The translations under genes were made by a program, and so were the position numbers. A stretch of 64,000 bases of DNA from Acinetobacter sp. ANC 5054 (GTDB lineage: Bacteria; Pseudomonadota; Gammaproteobacteria; Pseudomonadales; Moraxellaceae). The stretch spans positions 62,001 through 126,000 of the forward strand of contig NZ_NEGG01000006.1 in NCBI RefSeq assembly GCF_002135295.1, read 5' to 3'. Under the pieces are notes generated by a model, which was given only the letters and a program-made list of their open reading frames with translations, was not told the DNA's origin and did no database searches. Shown in pieces: positions 9,307 through 17,046 of the stretch (positions are counted from its first letter, which is position 1; every line of letters begins with the position of its first letter).

Positions 9307-11541
9307 ATGGCTGGTGGAAAGTCAACTATCATTTACACACTGACCGACGAGGCGCCATTATTGGCGACTTACTCTCTGCTGCCGATCATTGAAACCTTTA
9401 CTAAACCAGCTGGCGTTGAAATCGTTAAACGCGATATCTCTGTAGCCGCTCGTGTACTCGCTGAATTTTCAGACTATCTAAGCGAAGAACAAAAGGTGCC
9501 AAACAATTTGGCAGAGCTTGGACAACTTACTCAAGATCCAAGCACGAACATCATTAAACTTCCTAACATCAGTGCTTCAGTTGGTCAATTAACTGCATGC
9601 ATCAAAGAATTACAGTCTAAAGGTTTTGCTGTTCCTAACTACCCGGAAAATCCGGCGACTGAGGAAGAAAAAGCAATCAAGGCTCGTTATAGCAAATGTT
9701 TAGGTTCTGCTGTAAACCCTGTACTTCGTGAAGGTAACTCTGACCGTCGTGCACCTGCTGCAGTAAAAAATTACGCTAAAAAGCATCCGCACTCTATGAG
9801 CGAATGGAAGCAGTGGTCACAAACTCACGTTTCTCACATGGACGAAGGTGACTTCTACCATGGTGAAAAGTCGATGACTTTAGACCGTGCGCGTGACGTA
9901 AAAATGGAATTGATCACTACATCTGGTGAAACGATTGTTCTTAAGCCAAAAGTTGCGCTTAAAGACGGCGAAATCATCGATTCAATGTTCATGAGCAAAA
10001 AAGCACTTTGCGACTTCTATGAAAAAGAGTTAGAAGATTGCCGCGAAGCTGGTATTTTGTTCTCTCTACACGTTAAAGCGACCATGATGAAGGTGTCTCA
10101 CCCTATCGTATTCGGTCACTGCGTTAAGATTTACTACAAAGAAGCGTTTGAGAAACACGGCAAATTGTTTGATGAGTTAGGTATTAACATCAACAATGGT
10201 ATGTCTGGTCTTTACGAGAAAATCGAAACTCTTCCGACTTCTTTACGTGAAGAAATCATCCGTGATTTACACGCTTGCCAAGAACACCGTCCTGCACTGG
10301 CAATGGTTGATTCTGCTAAAGGCATCACAAACTTCCATTCACCTAACGACGTAATTGTAGATGCTTCTATGCCTGCAATGATCCGTGGTGGCGGTAAAAT
10401 GTGGGGCGCTGACGGCAAACCTTACGACTGTAAAGCTGTAATGCCAGAATCAACTTTCGCACGTATTTACCAAGAAATGATCAATTTCTGTAAATGGAAT
10501 GGCAACTTCGATCCACGTACGATGGGTACTGTACCTAACGTTGGTTTGATGGCGCAAAAAGCTGAAGAATACGGCTCACACGACAAAACATTTGAAATTG
10601 CTGAAGCTGGTGTTGCAAATATTGTTGATATCGAAACTGGTGAAGTGTTGATGTCTCAAAATGTTGAAGAAGGCGATATCTGGCGTATGTGTCAGGTGAA
10701 AGACGCTCCGATTCAAGATTGGGTTAAACTTGCTGTAACACGTGCTCGTAACTCTGGTATGCCGGCTATCTTCTGGCTTGACCCGTACCGTCCACACGAA
10801 AACGAAGTGATCAAAAAAGTTGAAAAATACTTGAAAGATCACGACACAGACGGTCTAGACATTCAAATCATGTCTCAAGTACGTGCGATGCGTTATACAC
10901 TTGAACGTGTTGCTCGTGGCCTAGATACAATCTCTGTAACAGGTAACATTCTACGTGACTACCTAACAGACTTGTTCCCGATTATGGAATTGGGTACTTC
11001 AGCGAAAATGCTTTCTATCGTGCCGTTAATGGCAGGTGGCGGCATGTACGAAACTGGTGCTGGTGGTTCTGCGCCTAAACACGTACAACAGCTTGTTGAA
11101 GAAAACCACTTACGTTGGGATTCTTTAGGTGAGTTCTTGGCACTTGCTGTTTCTCTAGAAGAAATGGGCATTAAAGAAAACAACGCTCAAGCGAAACTTC
11201 TTGCTCAAACGCTTGACCAAGCGACTGGTAAATTGCTCGATAACGATCAATCTCCATCACGTCGTACTGGTGAGCTAGACAACCGTGGCAGCCACTTCTA
11301 CCTAGCTAAATACTGGGCTGAAGCACTTGCTGCACAAGACGAAAATGCTGAGCTTAAAGCGAAGTTTGCTCCTCTTGCTAAAGCACTTGCTGACAACGAA
11401 GAAAAAATCGTTGCTGAGCTTGCTGCAGTTCAAGGCAAATCAGTTGATATCGGCGGTTACTATGCAATTGACCCTGCAAAAGTAAACGACGTTATGCGTC
11501 CAAGCGCAACTTTAAATGCTGCTCTTGATGCTGCTCAATAA
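9307..11541 (+). CDS. icd: NADP-dependent isocitrate dehydrogenase, monomeric type (IDH-II)
   Basis: TCA-cycle enzyme converting isocitrate to 2-oxoglutarate with NADP reduction. The 744-aa length and N-terminus [19 protein letters not shown] are those of the monomeric family, not the roughly 415-aa dimeric enzyme. Family blocks such as the NSDRRAP segment and the [11 protein letters not shown] segment are intact. The ATG is preceded by AAGGGG at 6-nt spacing. It stands alone, with a strong terminator directly after it. Codon use is biased to abundant-tRNA codons (CGT, GGT, GAA), as expected for a highly expressed gene. The accessory region begins just downstream. Confidence 0.97.
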   Translation: MAGGKSTIIYTLTDEAPLLATYSLLPIIETFTKPAGVEIVKRDISVAARVLAEFSDYLSEEQKVPNNLAELGQLTQDPSTNIIKLPNISASVGQLTACIKELQSKGFAVPNYPENPATEEEKAIKARYSKCLGSAVNPVLREGNSDRRAPAAVKNYAKKHPHSMSEWKQWSQTHVSHMDEGDFYHGEKSMTLDRARDVKMELITTSGETIVLKPKVALKDGEIIDSMFMSKKALCDFYEKELEDCREAGILFSLHVKATMMKVSHPIVFGHCVKIYYKEAFEKHGKLFDELGININNGMSGLYEKIETLPTSLREEIIRDLHACQEHRPALAMVDSAKGITNFHSPNDVIVDASMPAMIRGGGKMWGADGKPYDCKAVMPESTFARIYQEMINFCKWNGNFDPRTMGTVPNVGLMAQKAEEYGSHDKTFEIAEAGVANIVDIETGEVLMSQNVEEGDIWRMCQVKDAPIQDWVKLAVTRARNSGMPAIFWLDPYRPHENEVIKKVEKYLKDHDTDGLDIQIMSQVRAMRYTLERVARGLDTISVTGNILRDYLTDLFPIMELGTSAKMLSIVPLMAGGGMYETGAGGSAPKHVQQLVEENHLRWDSLGEFLALAVSLEEMGIKENNAQAKLLAQTLDQATGKLLDNDQSPSRRTGELDNRGSHFYLAKYWAEALAAQDENAELKAKFAPLAKALADNEEKIVAELAAVQGKSVDIGGYYAIDPAKVNDVMRPSATLNAALDAAQ

Positions 11542-11572
11542 GTTGAAACTGAACTAACGCAAGTTAGTGACG

Positions 11573-11606
11573 TAAAAAAACCAGCGCGAAAGTGCTGGTT
11601 TTTTTA
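11573..11606 (+). terminator. Terminator of icd
   Basis: Stem CCAGC / GCTGG flanked by complementary A and T runs, ending in seven T residues, 32 bp after the icd stop codon. Confidence 0.85.
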
Positions 11607-11730
11607 TAATATATATCTTTCAATTTGTGTACTTGATGAAAAAATATTTTGTAGACAAGTAACTTAAATATAGGTTCTAGATTTCAATTAAAAAAGAGGA
11701 GGAACCTTCCTGTTCTTATTATTTAAATTT

Positions 11731-12552
11731 CTACGTATTAGAATTTTGATTTTCTTGAGTCGATGGATCTGCTTGGCTCGATGGATTTAAATTAAATTTT
11801 AGAAGGTTAAAAAATCTTTCTAAATATTCTACTCTAGCGTATCCAACATATGAATATGCTCCAATTAAGACAATTAATAATGTCAAAACAACTGAAAGAA
11901 GTAATTTATCAAAAACAATATCACCTGAATAATTATTAACGTATACCACAGTAAATAATGACAAAAGAATAGAAGCCACAAATACAAACAAACCAAATAA
12001 TTTATTAAAAAATGGGCTGTTAATAAAAACTTTATAAGGCATTAAAACTATAATAAACAATATAGATAATAAAATATACTGATTATTTTGAGGTAATATA
12101 CCATCTAAACTTAAAAGTATTTTATCAAAAAATATAAAAAATAAATATAAGCAGCCCGCTATAGCTAGAAACCTTAATGCTATTAAAAAATAATTAAAAT
12201 ATGTATAATTAGCCCCAATTATACATTCTACGCAATATTTATATAGGCTACTCACTGTACTTTTACTAAGTTTTTTGTATGCTTTTAAATTAATAAATTT
12301 TTGTGAAGCCAAATATAATGACAATAATTCATATGTATCCTGACTTTTTTGAATATCATTTTTTATATAAGATGGAATTTTTCCCCCACCATATACTTGT
12401 TCAAAAATATCAATTTCGGTACTGTCATTTTTTCGTTTTTTCTGAGTCTTCTTTAAAAAAAATATTTTTAAATAGAAGTCATTTGCTAAAAATACCCAAA
12501 CAATGAGTGAAAAGAAAAGTACAAAACCTAAGTTAAAACTTATTGTATTCAT
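11731..12552 (-). CDS. Unknown multi-pass membrane protein, second gene of an AT-rich pair
   Basis: 273 aa, family not recognised. It starts with a membrane helix (about residues 7-29). A charged cytosolic stretch of about 90 residues follows (KKTQKKRKNDS, then a helix-rich YELLSLYLASQKF part), then about four to five helices between residues 120 and 240 and a polar tail. The start ATG overlaps the stop of the upstream 321-aa gene by 4 bp, so the two are translationally coupled and likely act together. Both are much more AT-rich than icd or the Acinetobacter core, and they lie in the older element between icd and the integrase remnant, suggesting acquired cargo. No enzyme motif is visible. 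Confidence 0.75.
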   Translation of the reverse strand: MNTISFNLGFVLFFSLIVWVFLANDFYLKIFFLKKTQKKRKNDSTEIDIFEQVYGGGKIPSYIKNDIQKSQDTYELLSLYLASQKFINLKAYKKLSKSTVSSLYKYCVECIIGANYTYFNYFLIALRFLAIAGCLYLFFIFFDKILLSLDGILPQNNQYILLSILFIIVLMPYKVFINSPFFNKLFGLFVFVASILLSLFTVVYVNNYSGDIVFDKLLLSVVLTLLIVLIGAYSYVGYARVEYLERFFNLLKFNLNPSSQADPSTQENQNSNT

Positions 12553-13514
12553 TCTTCATCACCTTTTCCGTTTTTTGCTTTTACCATTTCAGCGCTTGCA
12601 CGTATCAATTCAGTACCTGCAGATAATTGATCCTGAACCAAATCACCAATTTTATCATTTTGAGTTTGATCCATATCATTACCAAAGTATCGAAGTGCAA
12701 GTTCTTTAGTGATTTCTTGCTGGTCAGATTTTTCCAATGACCTTATAAATAGAGGATAAGCATTAATTTCGACATGGGTTTTATACGCTTTTTCATGCAA
12801 TTTTTTTGCATGAGCAGATCGACGTAGAAACAATGTACAAAGTGTAATCCCAACTGCCAAAATCAAAAGTTTGACTGATATAAATACAGCCCAATTAATG
12901 TCAGCTATAGGTGTATTGAAAGTATAAGAAATAGATAAAATCGTACAACAAACTGTGATAATCAATGAGTTTCTAAAATACTCATTATTAAGCTCATATT
13001 CTTCTTCATATTTTTCAGATAATTGCTGATAAATTTCATCAGTTGCATTTGATTCAATCGCTAGTTTTGCAGCTTTAATATTATTAACTTCATTTTTTGC
13101 ATTAGTTAACTCATCTTCTAAAGTCTCAAATAAGGTTTGACTTTTAAATCTCAAAAACCCCTCATAGATCCTTCTAGATAAACTCGATACTTCTTGAAAA
13201 ATTTCTTGAAAATTATCATTTATCTTTAATAAAGAAGTTAATTGTTTAACCCCTCCTATCACTCGTTCTCCTGCAATATCATTATTAAATAAATTTGTAT
13301 ATTTTTGATAAAATGAGATTATTTTATCAATTTCAGAAAAAAATCTTTTTATTTCATTTAATCTTATACTTGGCCTTATATTAGCAGAAGCTCTCATATC
13401 AAAATCATTTAAATTGATACTGGTTAACTTTTCCTTTATATAATTCAAGTCTTCTACAAAGCCATTTTCAGCGTCATCTAAACCTAAATTTAATTCTTGT
13501 TGATCATTATTCAT
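12549..13514 (-). CDS. Unknown coiled-coil membrane protein, first gene of an AT-rich pair
   Basis: 321 aa, family not recognised. The first 180 residues are polar and predicted helical, with a long coiled-coil-like part around residues 125-175 (LEDELTNAKNEVNN, EKYEEEYELN). Two membrane helices follow near residues 183-200 and 208-228. The C-terminal 95 residues are cytosolic-like and helical, ending in a segment containing LALRYFGND. The layout (soluble helical domain, two-helix membrane unit, helical tail) is seen in several membrane-associated defence proteins, but no homology can be claimed. Stop and start overlap (ATGA) with the next gene. Strongly AT-rich; probably horizontally acquired. 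Confidence 0.75.
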   Translation of the reverse strand: MNNDQQELNLGLDDAENGFVEDLNYIKEKLTSINLNDFDMRASANIRPSIRLNEIKRFFSEIDKIISFYQKYTNLFNNDIAGERVIGGVKQLTSLLKINDNFQEIFQEVSSLSRRIYEGFLRFKSQTLFETLEDELTNAKNEVNNIKAAKLAIESNATDEIYQQLSEKYEEEYELNNEYFRNSLIITVCCTILSISYTFNTPIADINWAVFISVKLLILAVGITLCTLFLRRSAHAKKLHEKAYKTHVEINAYPLFIRSLEKSDQQEITKELALRYFGNDMDQTQNDKIGDLVQDQLSAGTELIRASAEMVKAKNGKGDEE

Positions 13515-13680
13515 ATAAATACTAAGTCATTAATTATCTTAAATATCTTACCCAATCACTAAGAACAAATCCACATACCTTTTTACAAAAAAATCATAAT
13601 TTTTATTCTAGTTATCATAGTAAAACAATGAGCAAGCATGGAAACCCATTGTAACATTACAAGGCACAAACCAAAGTCGA

Positions 13681-13875
13681 TTATTGAAGGTAATACCCAA
13701 TTATGAGAACAACTCGACTACATTGAACATTTTTGTATTCGAAGATCAAAGTTTTGGAACCTAATTTTCTAATTCTTAAATATAGCTCTTCACCATCACA
13801 TAAGGTGTAATCTTTATCTTTAGTTTGTGCAGAATAAATAGGATTAAATGTTAGTGGCTTAATTGGCTTGACCAT
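13681..13875 (-). pseudogene. Integrase N-terminal fragment (P4-type, DUF4102 arm-binding domain)
   Basis: Only about 64 codons remain. The sequence MVKPIKPLTFN...KDKDYTLCDGEELYLRIRKLGSKTLIFEYKNV aligns with residues 1-47 of the intact integrase at 23309-24679, which has KEKDYSLYDGQGLILFVRKNGSKVWRFKYK. The match continues loosely to the GNYPAL motif and then a stop. The central and catalytic domains are missing. This is the decayed integrase of an older element. A 9-bp perfect inverted repeat (13882-13890 / 13902-13910) lies just upstream of its start. Confidence 0.75.
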
Positions 13876-14008
13876 TATCTTAAACATCCAACTTCCTAAG
13901 CTGGATGTTTACTATAGTTGGCAATAGCCTTAATTTTAGTAAATTACAATCAATTAAACTTCAAGCAAAGTGTTGAAAAAACTATACAACCATTTGATTA
14001 CAGACAAT

Positions 14009-14044
14009 AAAAAACCCCAAGTCTTAATAAGCTTGGGGTCTTTT
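14009..14044 (-). terminator. Terminator-like hairpin between att-like site and integrase fragment
   Basis: Stem CCCCAAG / CTTGGGG with a 10-nt loop. On the minus strand it ends in a T run, and on the plus strand TCTTTT follows. It occupies the position that a tRNA terminator has at the intact end (24798-24826), between tRNA 3' end and integrase start. Confidence 0.65.
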
Positions 14045-14051
14045 AGAATTT

Positions 14052-14071
14052 TGGTCCGAGGGTCAGACTCG
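14052..14071 (-). repeat. Degenerate att site: partial copy of tRNA-Leu 3' end
   Basis: TGGTCCGAGGGTCAGACTCG here matches the tRNA-Leu 3' end at 24868-24888 (TGGTCCCGAGGGTCGGACTC plus G) except for one missing base and one substitution. It lies in direct orientation, 10.8 kb from the intact tRNA, and marks the far end of the younger island. Similarity stops beyond this block. Confidence 0.7.
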
Positions 14072-14149
14072 GTTGTATCAATAAAATACTGATATAAATA
14101 AACTATATTTACATTATAAAAGTTATATCCTTAAACGTATCCTTATTAT

Positions 14150-14737
14150 TTATTCCTTAGCAACTCTATAAACCGTTGCAATTCCCACACTTACAGCTTT
14201 TGCAATTTCTTCTTTTGTCATATCACCTTTGCTCAATAACTGTTTAATACGCTCATGTTTAGCTGTGTTAGCAGTCTTACCTTTAGGTTTATAACCTGAA
14301 CGTGCCAATCCCTGCTTAATTCGCTCTTTGCGTTTGTCGTTATCCAGCTTAGCCATTGTTGCTAATAGATCAATCAGCATGGCATTAATTACATTCAATA
14401 TCTCGCCTGTCATTCCATCATTAATGGTATGTGTGGTTGGTAGATCAGCAACGATTAAACGCAAACCCTTGGCCTTGATCTTATCTTTTAGAATTGCAAA
14501 GTCATCTTGTGATAGTCGGCTAAGTCTATCCACACTTTCAACTAAAAGAATGTCGCCCTTATTTGCCTCTGTAAGTAATTGGTTTAATGCTGGGCGTTCT
14601 AGCTTCGTACCTGAATAGTTTTCTATGTATGTGTTGTATTGATCGCCATAGCTTTGGCTGAATGAGACAAGATCACTCAATGCTCGTTCTGCATCTTGAT
14701 CTTTGGTGCTTGCTCTAACATATATTCTAATTGTCAT
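14150..14737 (-). CDS. Serine recombinase (resolvase/invertase family)
   Basis: Site-specific DNA recombinase of about 195 aa. The N-terminal catalytic domain has IRIYVRAST near the start with the nucleophile serine, then EN-SGTKLERPALNQLL, and the conserved VESVDRLSR arginine motif near residue 75. The C-terminal helix-turn-helix (KEEIAKAVSVGIATVYR) binds the site. ATG at 14737 has AAAGG 8 nt upstream; an ATG six codons earlier is less well placed. It sits at the distal end of the island, and repeated inverted motifs directly upstream are a plausible res site or operator. It could resolve element multimers or invert DNA; no invertible partner sequence is obvious. Confidence 0.9.
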   Translation of the reverse strand: MTIRIYVRASTKDQDAERALSDLVSFSQSYGDQYNTYIENYSGTKLERPALNQLLTEANKGDILLVESVDRLSRLSQDDFAILKDKIKAKGLRLIVADLPTTHTINDGMTGEILNVINAMLIDLLATMAKLDNDKRKERIKQGLARSGYKPKGKTANTAKHERIKQLLSKGDMTKEEIAKAVSVGIATVYRVAKE

Positions 14738-14755
14738 ATCATCAGCCTTTATCAT

Positions 14756-14875
14756 ATAGCTATCACTTGATAAGAATTATGATAATCCTATCATTTAATA
14801 AAGTAAACAAGTTAAATGATAGGCTGACAAATAAGTTTATCAATTACATTTGACGTATAGTCTAATGATAGGTAA
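14756..14875. promoter_or_regulatory. Repeated palindromes upstream of serine recombinase (candidate res site/operator)
   Basis: CCTATCATTTA at 14787-14797 is repeated inverted as TAAATGATAGG at 14813-14823 (11-bp arms, 15-bp spacer). A third, partial copy CTAATGATAGG lies at 14862-14872, and CTATCACTTGATAAG at 14759-14773 is a further imperfect palindrome. Resolvase res sites have this sort of multiple dyad arrangement next to the recombinase gene. Confidence 0.55.
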
Positions 14876-14879
14876 AGGT

Positions 14880-15377
14880 CTACAAACCAAAGCCCCCTGT
14901 AAATTCACTTTGATTGAATTCAACTTTTTTATTAACAAAGTACTTAAAGAATAAATTAAGTAATTCGAGAAAATCTTCAGTGGACTTATCATCATATTTA
15001 TATGTGTAAGGTCCATTCTTTTTATACTGAGTTACATCTAATATTTCAAAGGTTTCTGAATGCGCTGCCTTTTTTCTTTTCATAGTTACTTTAACTTTTA
15101 ATCTTTTAGTAGCACGCTCAGCAAAATTATATTCTTTCTCATTACGCTTCTCCGTTATAGGATTAACAATTTGAATTAGAAGAATTAATTCCTTGTACTT
15201 AAAGGATAAAATATTATCTTCTTTAATCTCATGATCGAAATCGGGACAGGTAGAAAGGAACTCTGTTGTAATCAAATACTTTAGATGGTTTACATGCTCT
15301 TCCAATTGTCTAGCTTTCTCACTTTTATAGGCTTCAAATTCGTTTTGTTGTTCAATAAGTAATTGAAGTCCATCCAT
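14880..15377 (-). CDS. Unknown protein at distal end of the island
   Basis: 165 aa, family not recognised. The N-terminal 30 residues look like a coiled-coil helix (LLIEQQNEFEAYKSEKARQLEEH). The rest mixes beta and lysine-rich segments (RLKVKVTMKRKKA), and the C-terminus is a conserved-looking hydrophobic helix plus EFTGGFGL. The ATG at 15377 is chosen because AAGAAGAG lies 8 nt upstream. The frame stays open to 15542, but the extra 55 residues look non-coding in composition. AT-rich, lies in the usual cargo position between the recombinase and the replication module; function unknown. Confidence 0.55.
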   Translation of the reverse strand: MDGLQLLIEQQNEFEAYKSEKARQLEEHVNHLKYLITTEFLSTCPDFDHEIKEDNILSFKYKELILLIQIVNPITEKRNEKEYNFAERATKRLKVKVTMKRKKAAHSETFEILDVTQYKKNGPYTYKYDDKSTEDFLELLNLFFKYFVNKKVEFNQSEFTGGFGL

Positions 15378-15758
15378 ATCAAATGCTCTTCTTTGAAAAT
15401 AAGGGATAATCATTAAGTATAGTCGATGAAGATTAATGCCGTAACTGCCTATGTTCACTCTTAAAACCACATTGATGGTTTTGCCGTAGTGTTCCCTTTG
15501 GCAAGGGGAAATACCTTTCCAAAATTTTTGACTGTGATGCAATTACTCTCCGCACCTATTGGCTTGACCGATCAAGGGGATATGGGGTCAAAAGTCAAAG
15601 GGAAACACCTAAATAAAGACCGTCCCCCCATGAAATTTTCTCTTGGTCAAAAGTCGTAGGGAGGGGGTATCATTTTTGCGGTTCATATTGGTGCAAAAAT
15701 AGAGAAACACTAAGAATATGGTATGTTTTGCCAATAATTAAATATCTATATTTTCTAT

Positions 15759-15800
15759 GTGTTACAGATGTTACATAGGTTACAAGACTGATTTATATAG
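15759..15800. repeat. GTTACA triad, copy 1 (iteron-like)
   Basis: Three GTTACA hexamers starting at 15761, 15770 and 15779, exactly 9 bp apart. The run continues into AAGACTGATTTATATA, which is shared with copy 2. Confidence 0.7.
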
Positions 15801-15955
15801 TTTTTTCAATTCCCCCATATAAATAATGATGAATATATATACATATATAAACTTACTCTTATTTGTAAAATTACTTATATATCAATATCTTATATAGTTT
15901 TTATTCAATTAATTATAGTTGTATCTTTTCTGCTACACATATCTATTATTTTTGA

Positions 15956-15998
15956 GATGTTACAAGTGTTACACAGGTTACAAGACTGTTTTATATAA
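15956..15998. repeat. GTTACA triad, copy 2 (iteron-like)
   Basis: GTTACA at 15959, 15968 and 15977, again 9 bp apart, followed by AAGACTGTTTTATATA. It is a 198-bp-spaced direct repeat of copy 1. Confidence 0.7.
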
Positions 15999-16327
15999 AT
16001 TTATCTGTAACACTCTGAACCTTTGAATCATGTTACATGGGGTACGATTTAGGGTCAGGGGGGCATGAAAAATATCTTAATTCGCCTTAAGCGGACACCG
16101 CCCCTCTTTCTCACGTATAAAAAAATTTCCAATTTCGATAAAAGTAAATAAAGATTGGAGCAACTAGGGCAAGATTATTTATCTTTTGGCAGTTTTGAAT
16201 AAACTTTATGAGTTTTTATTTGTGGCTTATCTAGGATTCTCACCTACATTACAAAACAGTGCCAAAATTTCGGAATGAATATCCTCGCCCTTGCCACCCT
16301 ACGGCGAAAATTTAAAATCTGATTGAT

Positions 16328-16984
16328 TTAATTAGCTTGGGCAAACCTATTGTGGTGCTGAAAAGCTTCCATCGCAGGATGGGTGAAATTAGGGAATAAA
16401 TAGAATCTAAAATTGCTATCGTAATAAAAGATGTTCTGTTCAATTAGGGCATTAATAAAATGCTGGGCTTGTTCTTGATTCACTAGGAATTTCTGTATTA
16501 GGTCTTGTCGTACATGCTCAGGCTTAACAAGGGCATTTTCTACAGGATTATTAATTTTACGCAAGTTGCTACGGTATCGCTCTAGCCGATCAAAATAGGT
16601 CTGTATCACTTCTTGCTGTATATCGTGGTCCAATATTTCGGCATTTGATGCAGTCGAATTGCTCAGTATTTCGATAATTTCTGCTTTAGACTGTTTTACT
16701 TTCTGTATTTCAATATCTGTGATGCGCTCTGCATGATGTAAACGCACAGTTTGGCTGTCTATTAGCTCTATTTCTGCACCCTCTTGCTGGATATGCTCCA
16801 ATAGCTCATAACATGATTGAAGCCGTAAATGACGTATTAGCTGTGGTTTGTATTTACGTACAAGGTCTGTGCTTTGCTGGGGTATATCATCAGAATGATG
16901 TAAGCGTAAAACTTGATTGTTGATTAGCTCAAGGCTTGCGCCATAGTGCTGTAAAACTTGGCTAATTAACTGTGCAATATTCAT
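16328..16984 (-). CDS. Protein with two TubC_N-like repeats, replication-module partner
   Basis: 218 aa. Residues 5-53 and 60-107 are clear internal repeats: each has a helix (LISQVLQHYGASLELI / LLEHIQQEGAEIELID), a beta segment ending in RLHH (27-30 and 81-84), and a lysine-rich helix ending in LIRHLR / IIEIL. This pattern resembles the TubC_N docking fold. Such small domains are found next to Toprim and helicase proteins in islands and phages. The C-terminal half is helical and unassigned. The gene follows the DUF927 helicase by about 60 bp on the same strand, so it may dock to that protein. Docking is inference. Confidence 0.7.
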   Translation of the reverse strand: MNIAQLISQVLQHYGASLELINNQVLRLHHSDDIPQQSTDLVRKYKPQLIRHLRLQSCYELLEHIQQEGAEIELIDSQTVRLHHAERITDIEIQKVKQSKAEIIEILSNSTASNAEILDHDIQQEVIQTYFDRLERYRSNLRKINNPVENALVKPEHVRQDLIQKFLVNQEQAQHFINALIEQNIFYYDSNFRFYLFPNFTHPAMEAFQHHNRFAQAN

Positions 16985-17046
16985 TATTTAAGATCACCAA
17001 TAAAAAGACTGCACGGCGTTAAATGCTCGTACAGCCTGTAATTGAG

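Larger units (their letters stand above)
11607..14051. mobile_element. Probable remnant of an older integrative element
   Basis: Segment between the icd terminator and the degenerate tRNA-Leu end at 14052. It holds the two-gene membrane pair and an integrase fragment whose start lies about 177 bp from the tRNA-end-like sequence. In the intact element the integrase start is about 189 bp from the tRNA end. The same geometry suggests an earlier insertion at the same tRNA, later pushed away. No third copy of the attachment sequence was found near icd, so the left border is uncertain. Confidence 0.5.
15378..16327. other. Non-coding, motif-rich stretch left of the replication module
   Basis: No credible gene. 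Contains GTTACA triads at 15761, 15770, 15779 and at 15959, 15968, 15977, plus single copies at 16006 (inverted) and 16032. The second half of each triad is embedded in a longer repeat AGGTTACAAGACTG(A/T)TTTATATA (15777 and 15975). An 11-bp direct repeat GGTCAAAAGTC occurs at 15586 and 15645. Candidate replication origin or regulator-binding region of the element. Confidence 0.6.

Noticed and set aside
10576-10842. Minus-strand open frame inside icd
   Set aside because: Antisense to a highly conserved, codon-biased gene; no independent evidence.
11607-11730. Third att copy next to icd to close the older island
   Set aside because: No sequence resembling the tRNA-Leu end was found there.
15378-15542. 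N-terminal extension of the 165-aa island protein
   Set aside because: The frame is open, but the extra residues look atypical and the ATG at 15377 has the better ribosome site.
15759-15998. CRISPR-like short repeats
   Set aside because: The repeated unit is only 6 bp (up to about 24 bp for two copies) and has no unique spacers of equal length; no Cas genes are present.
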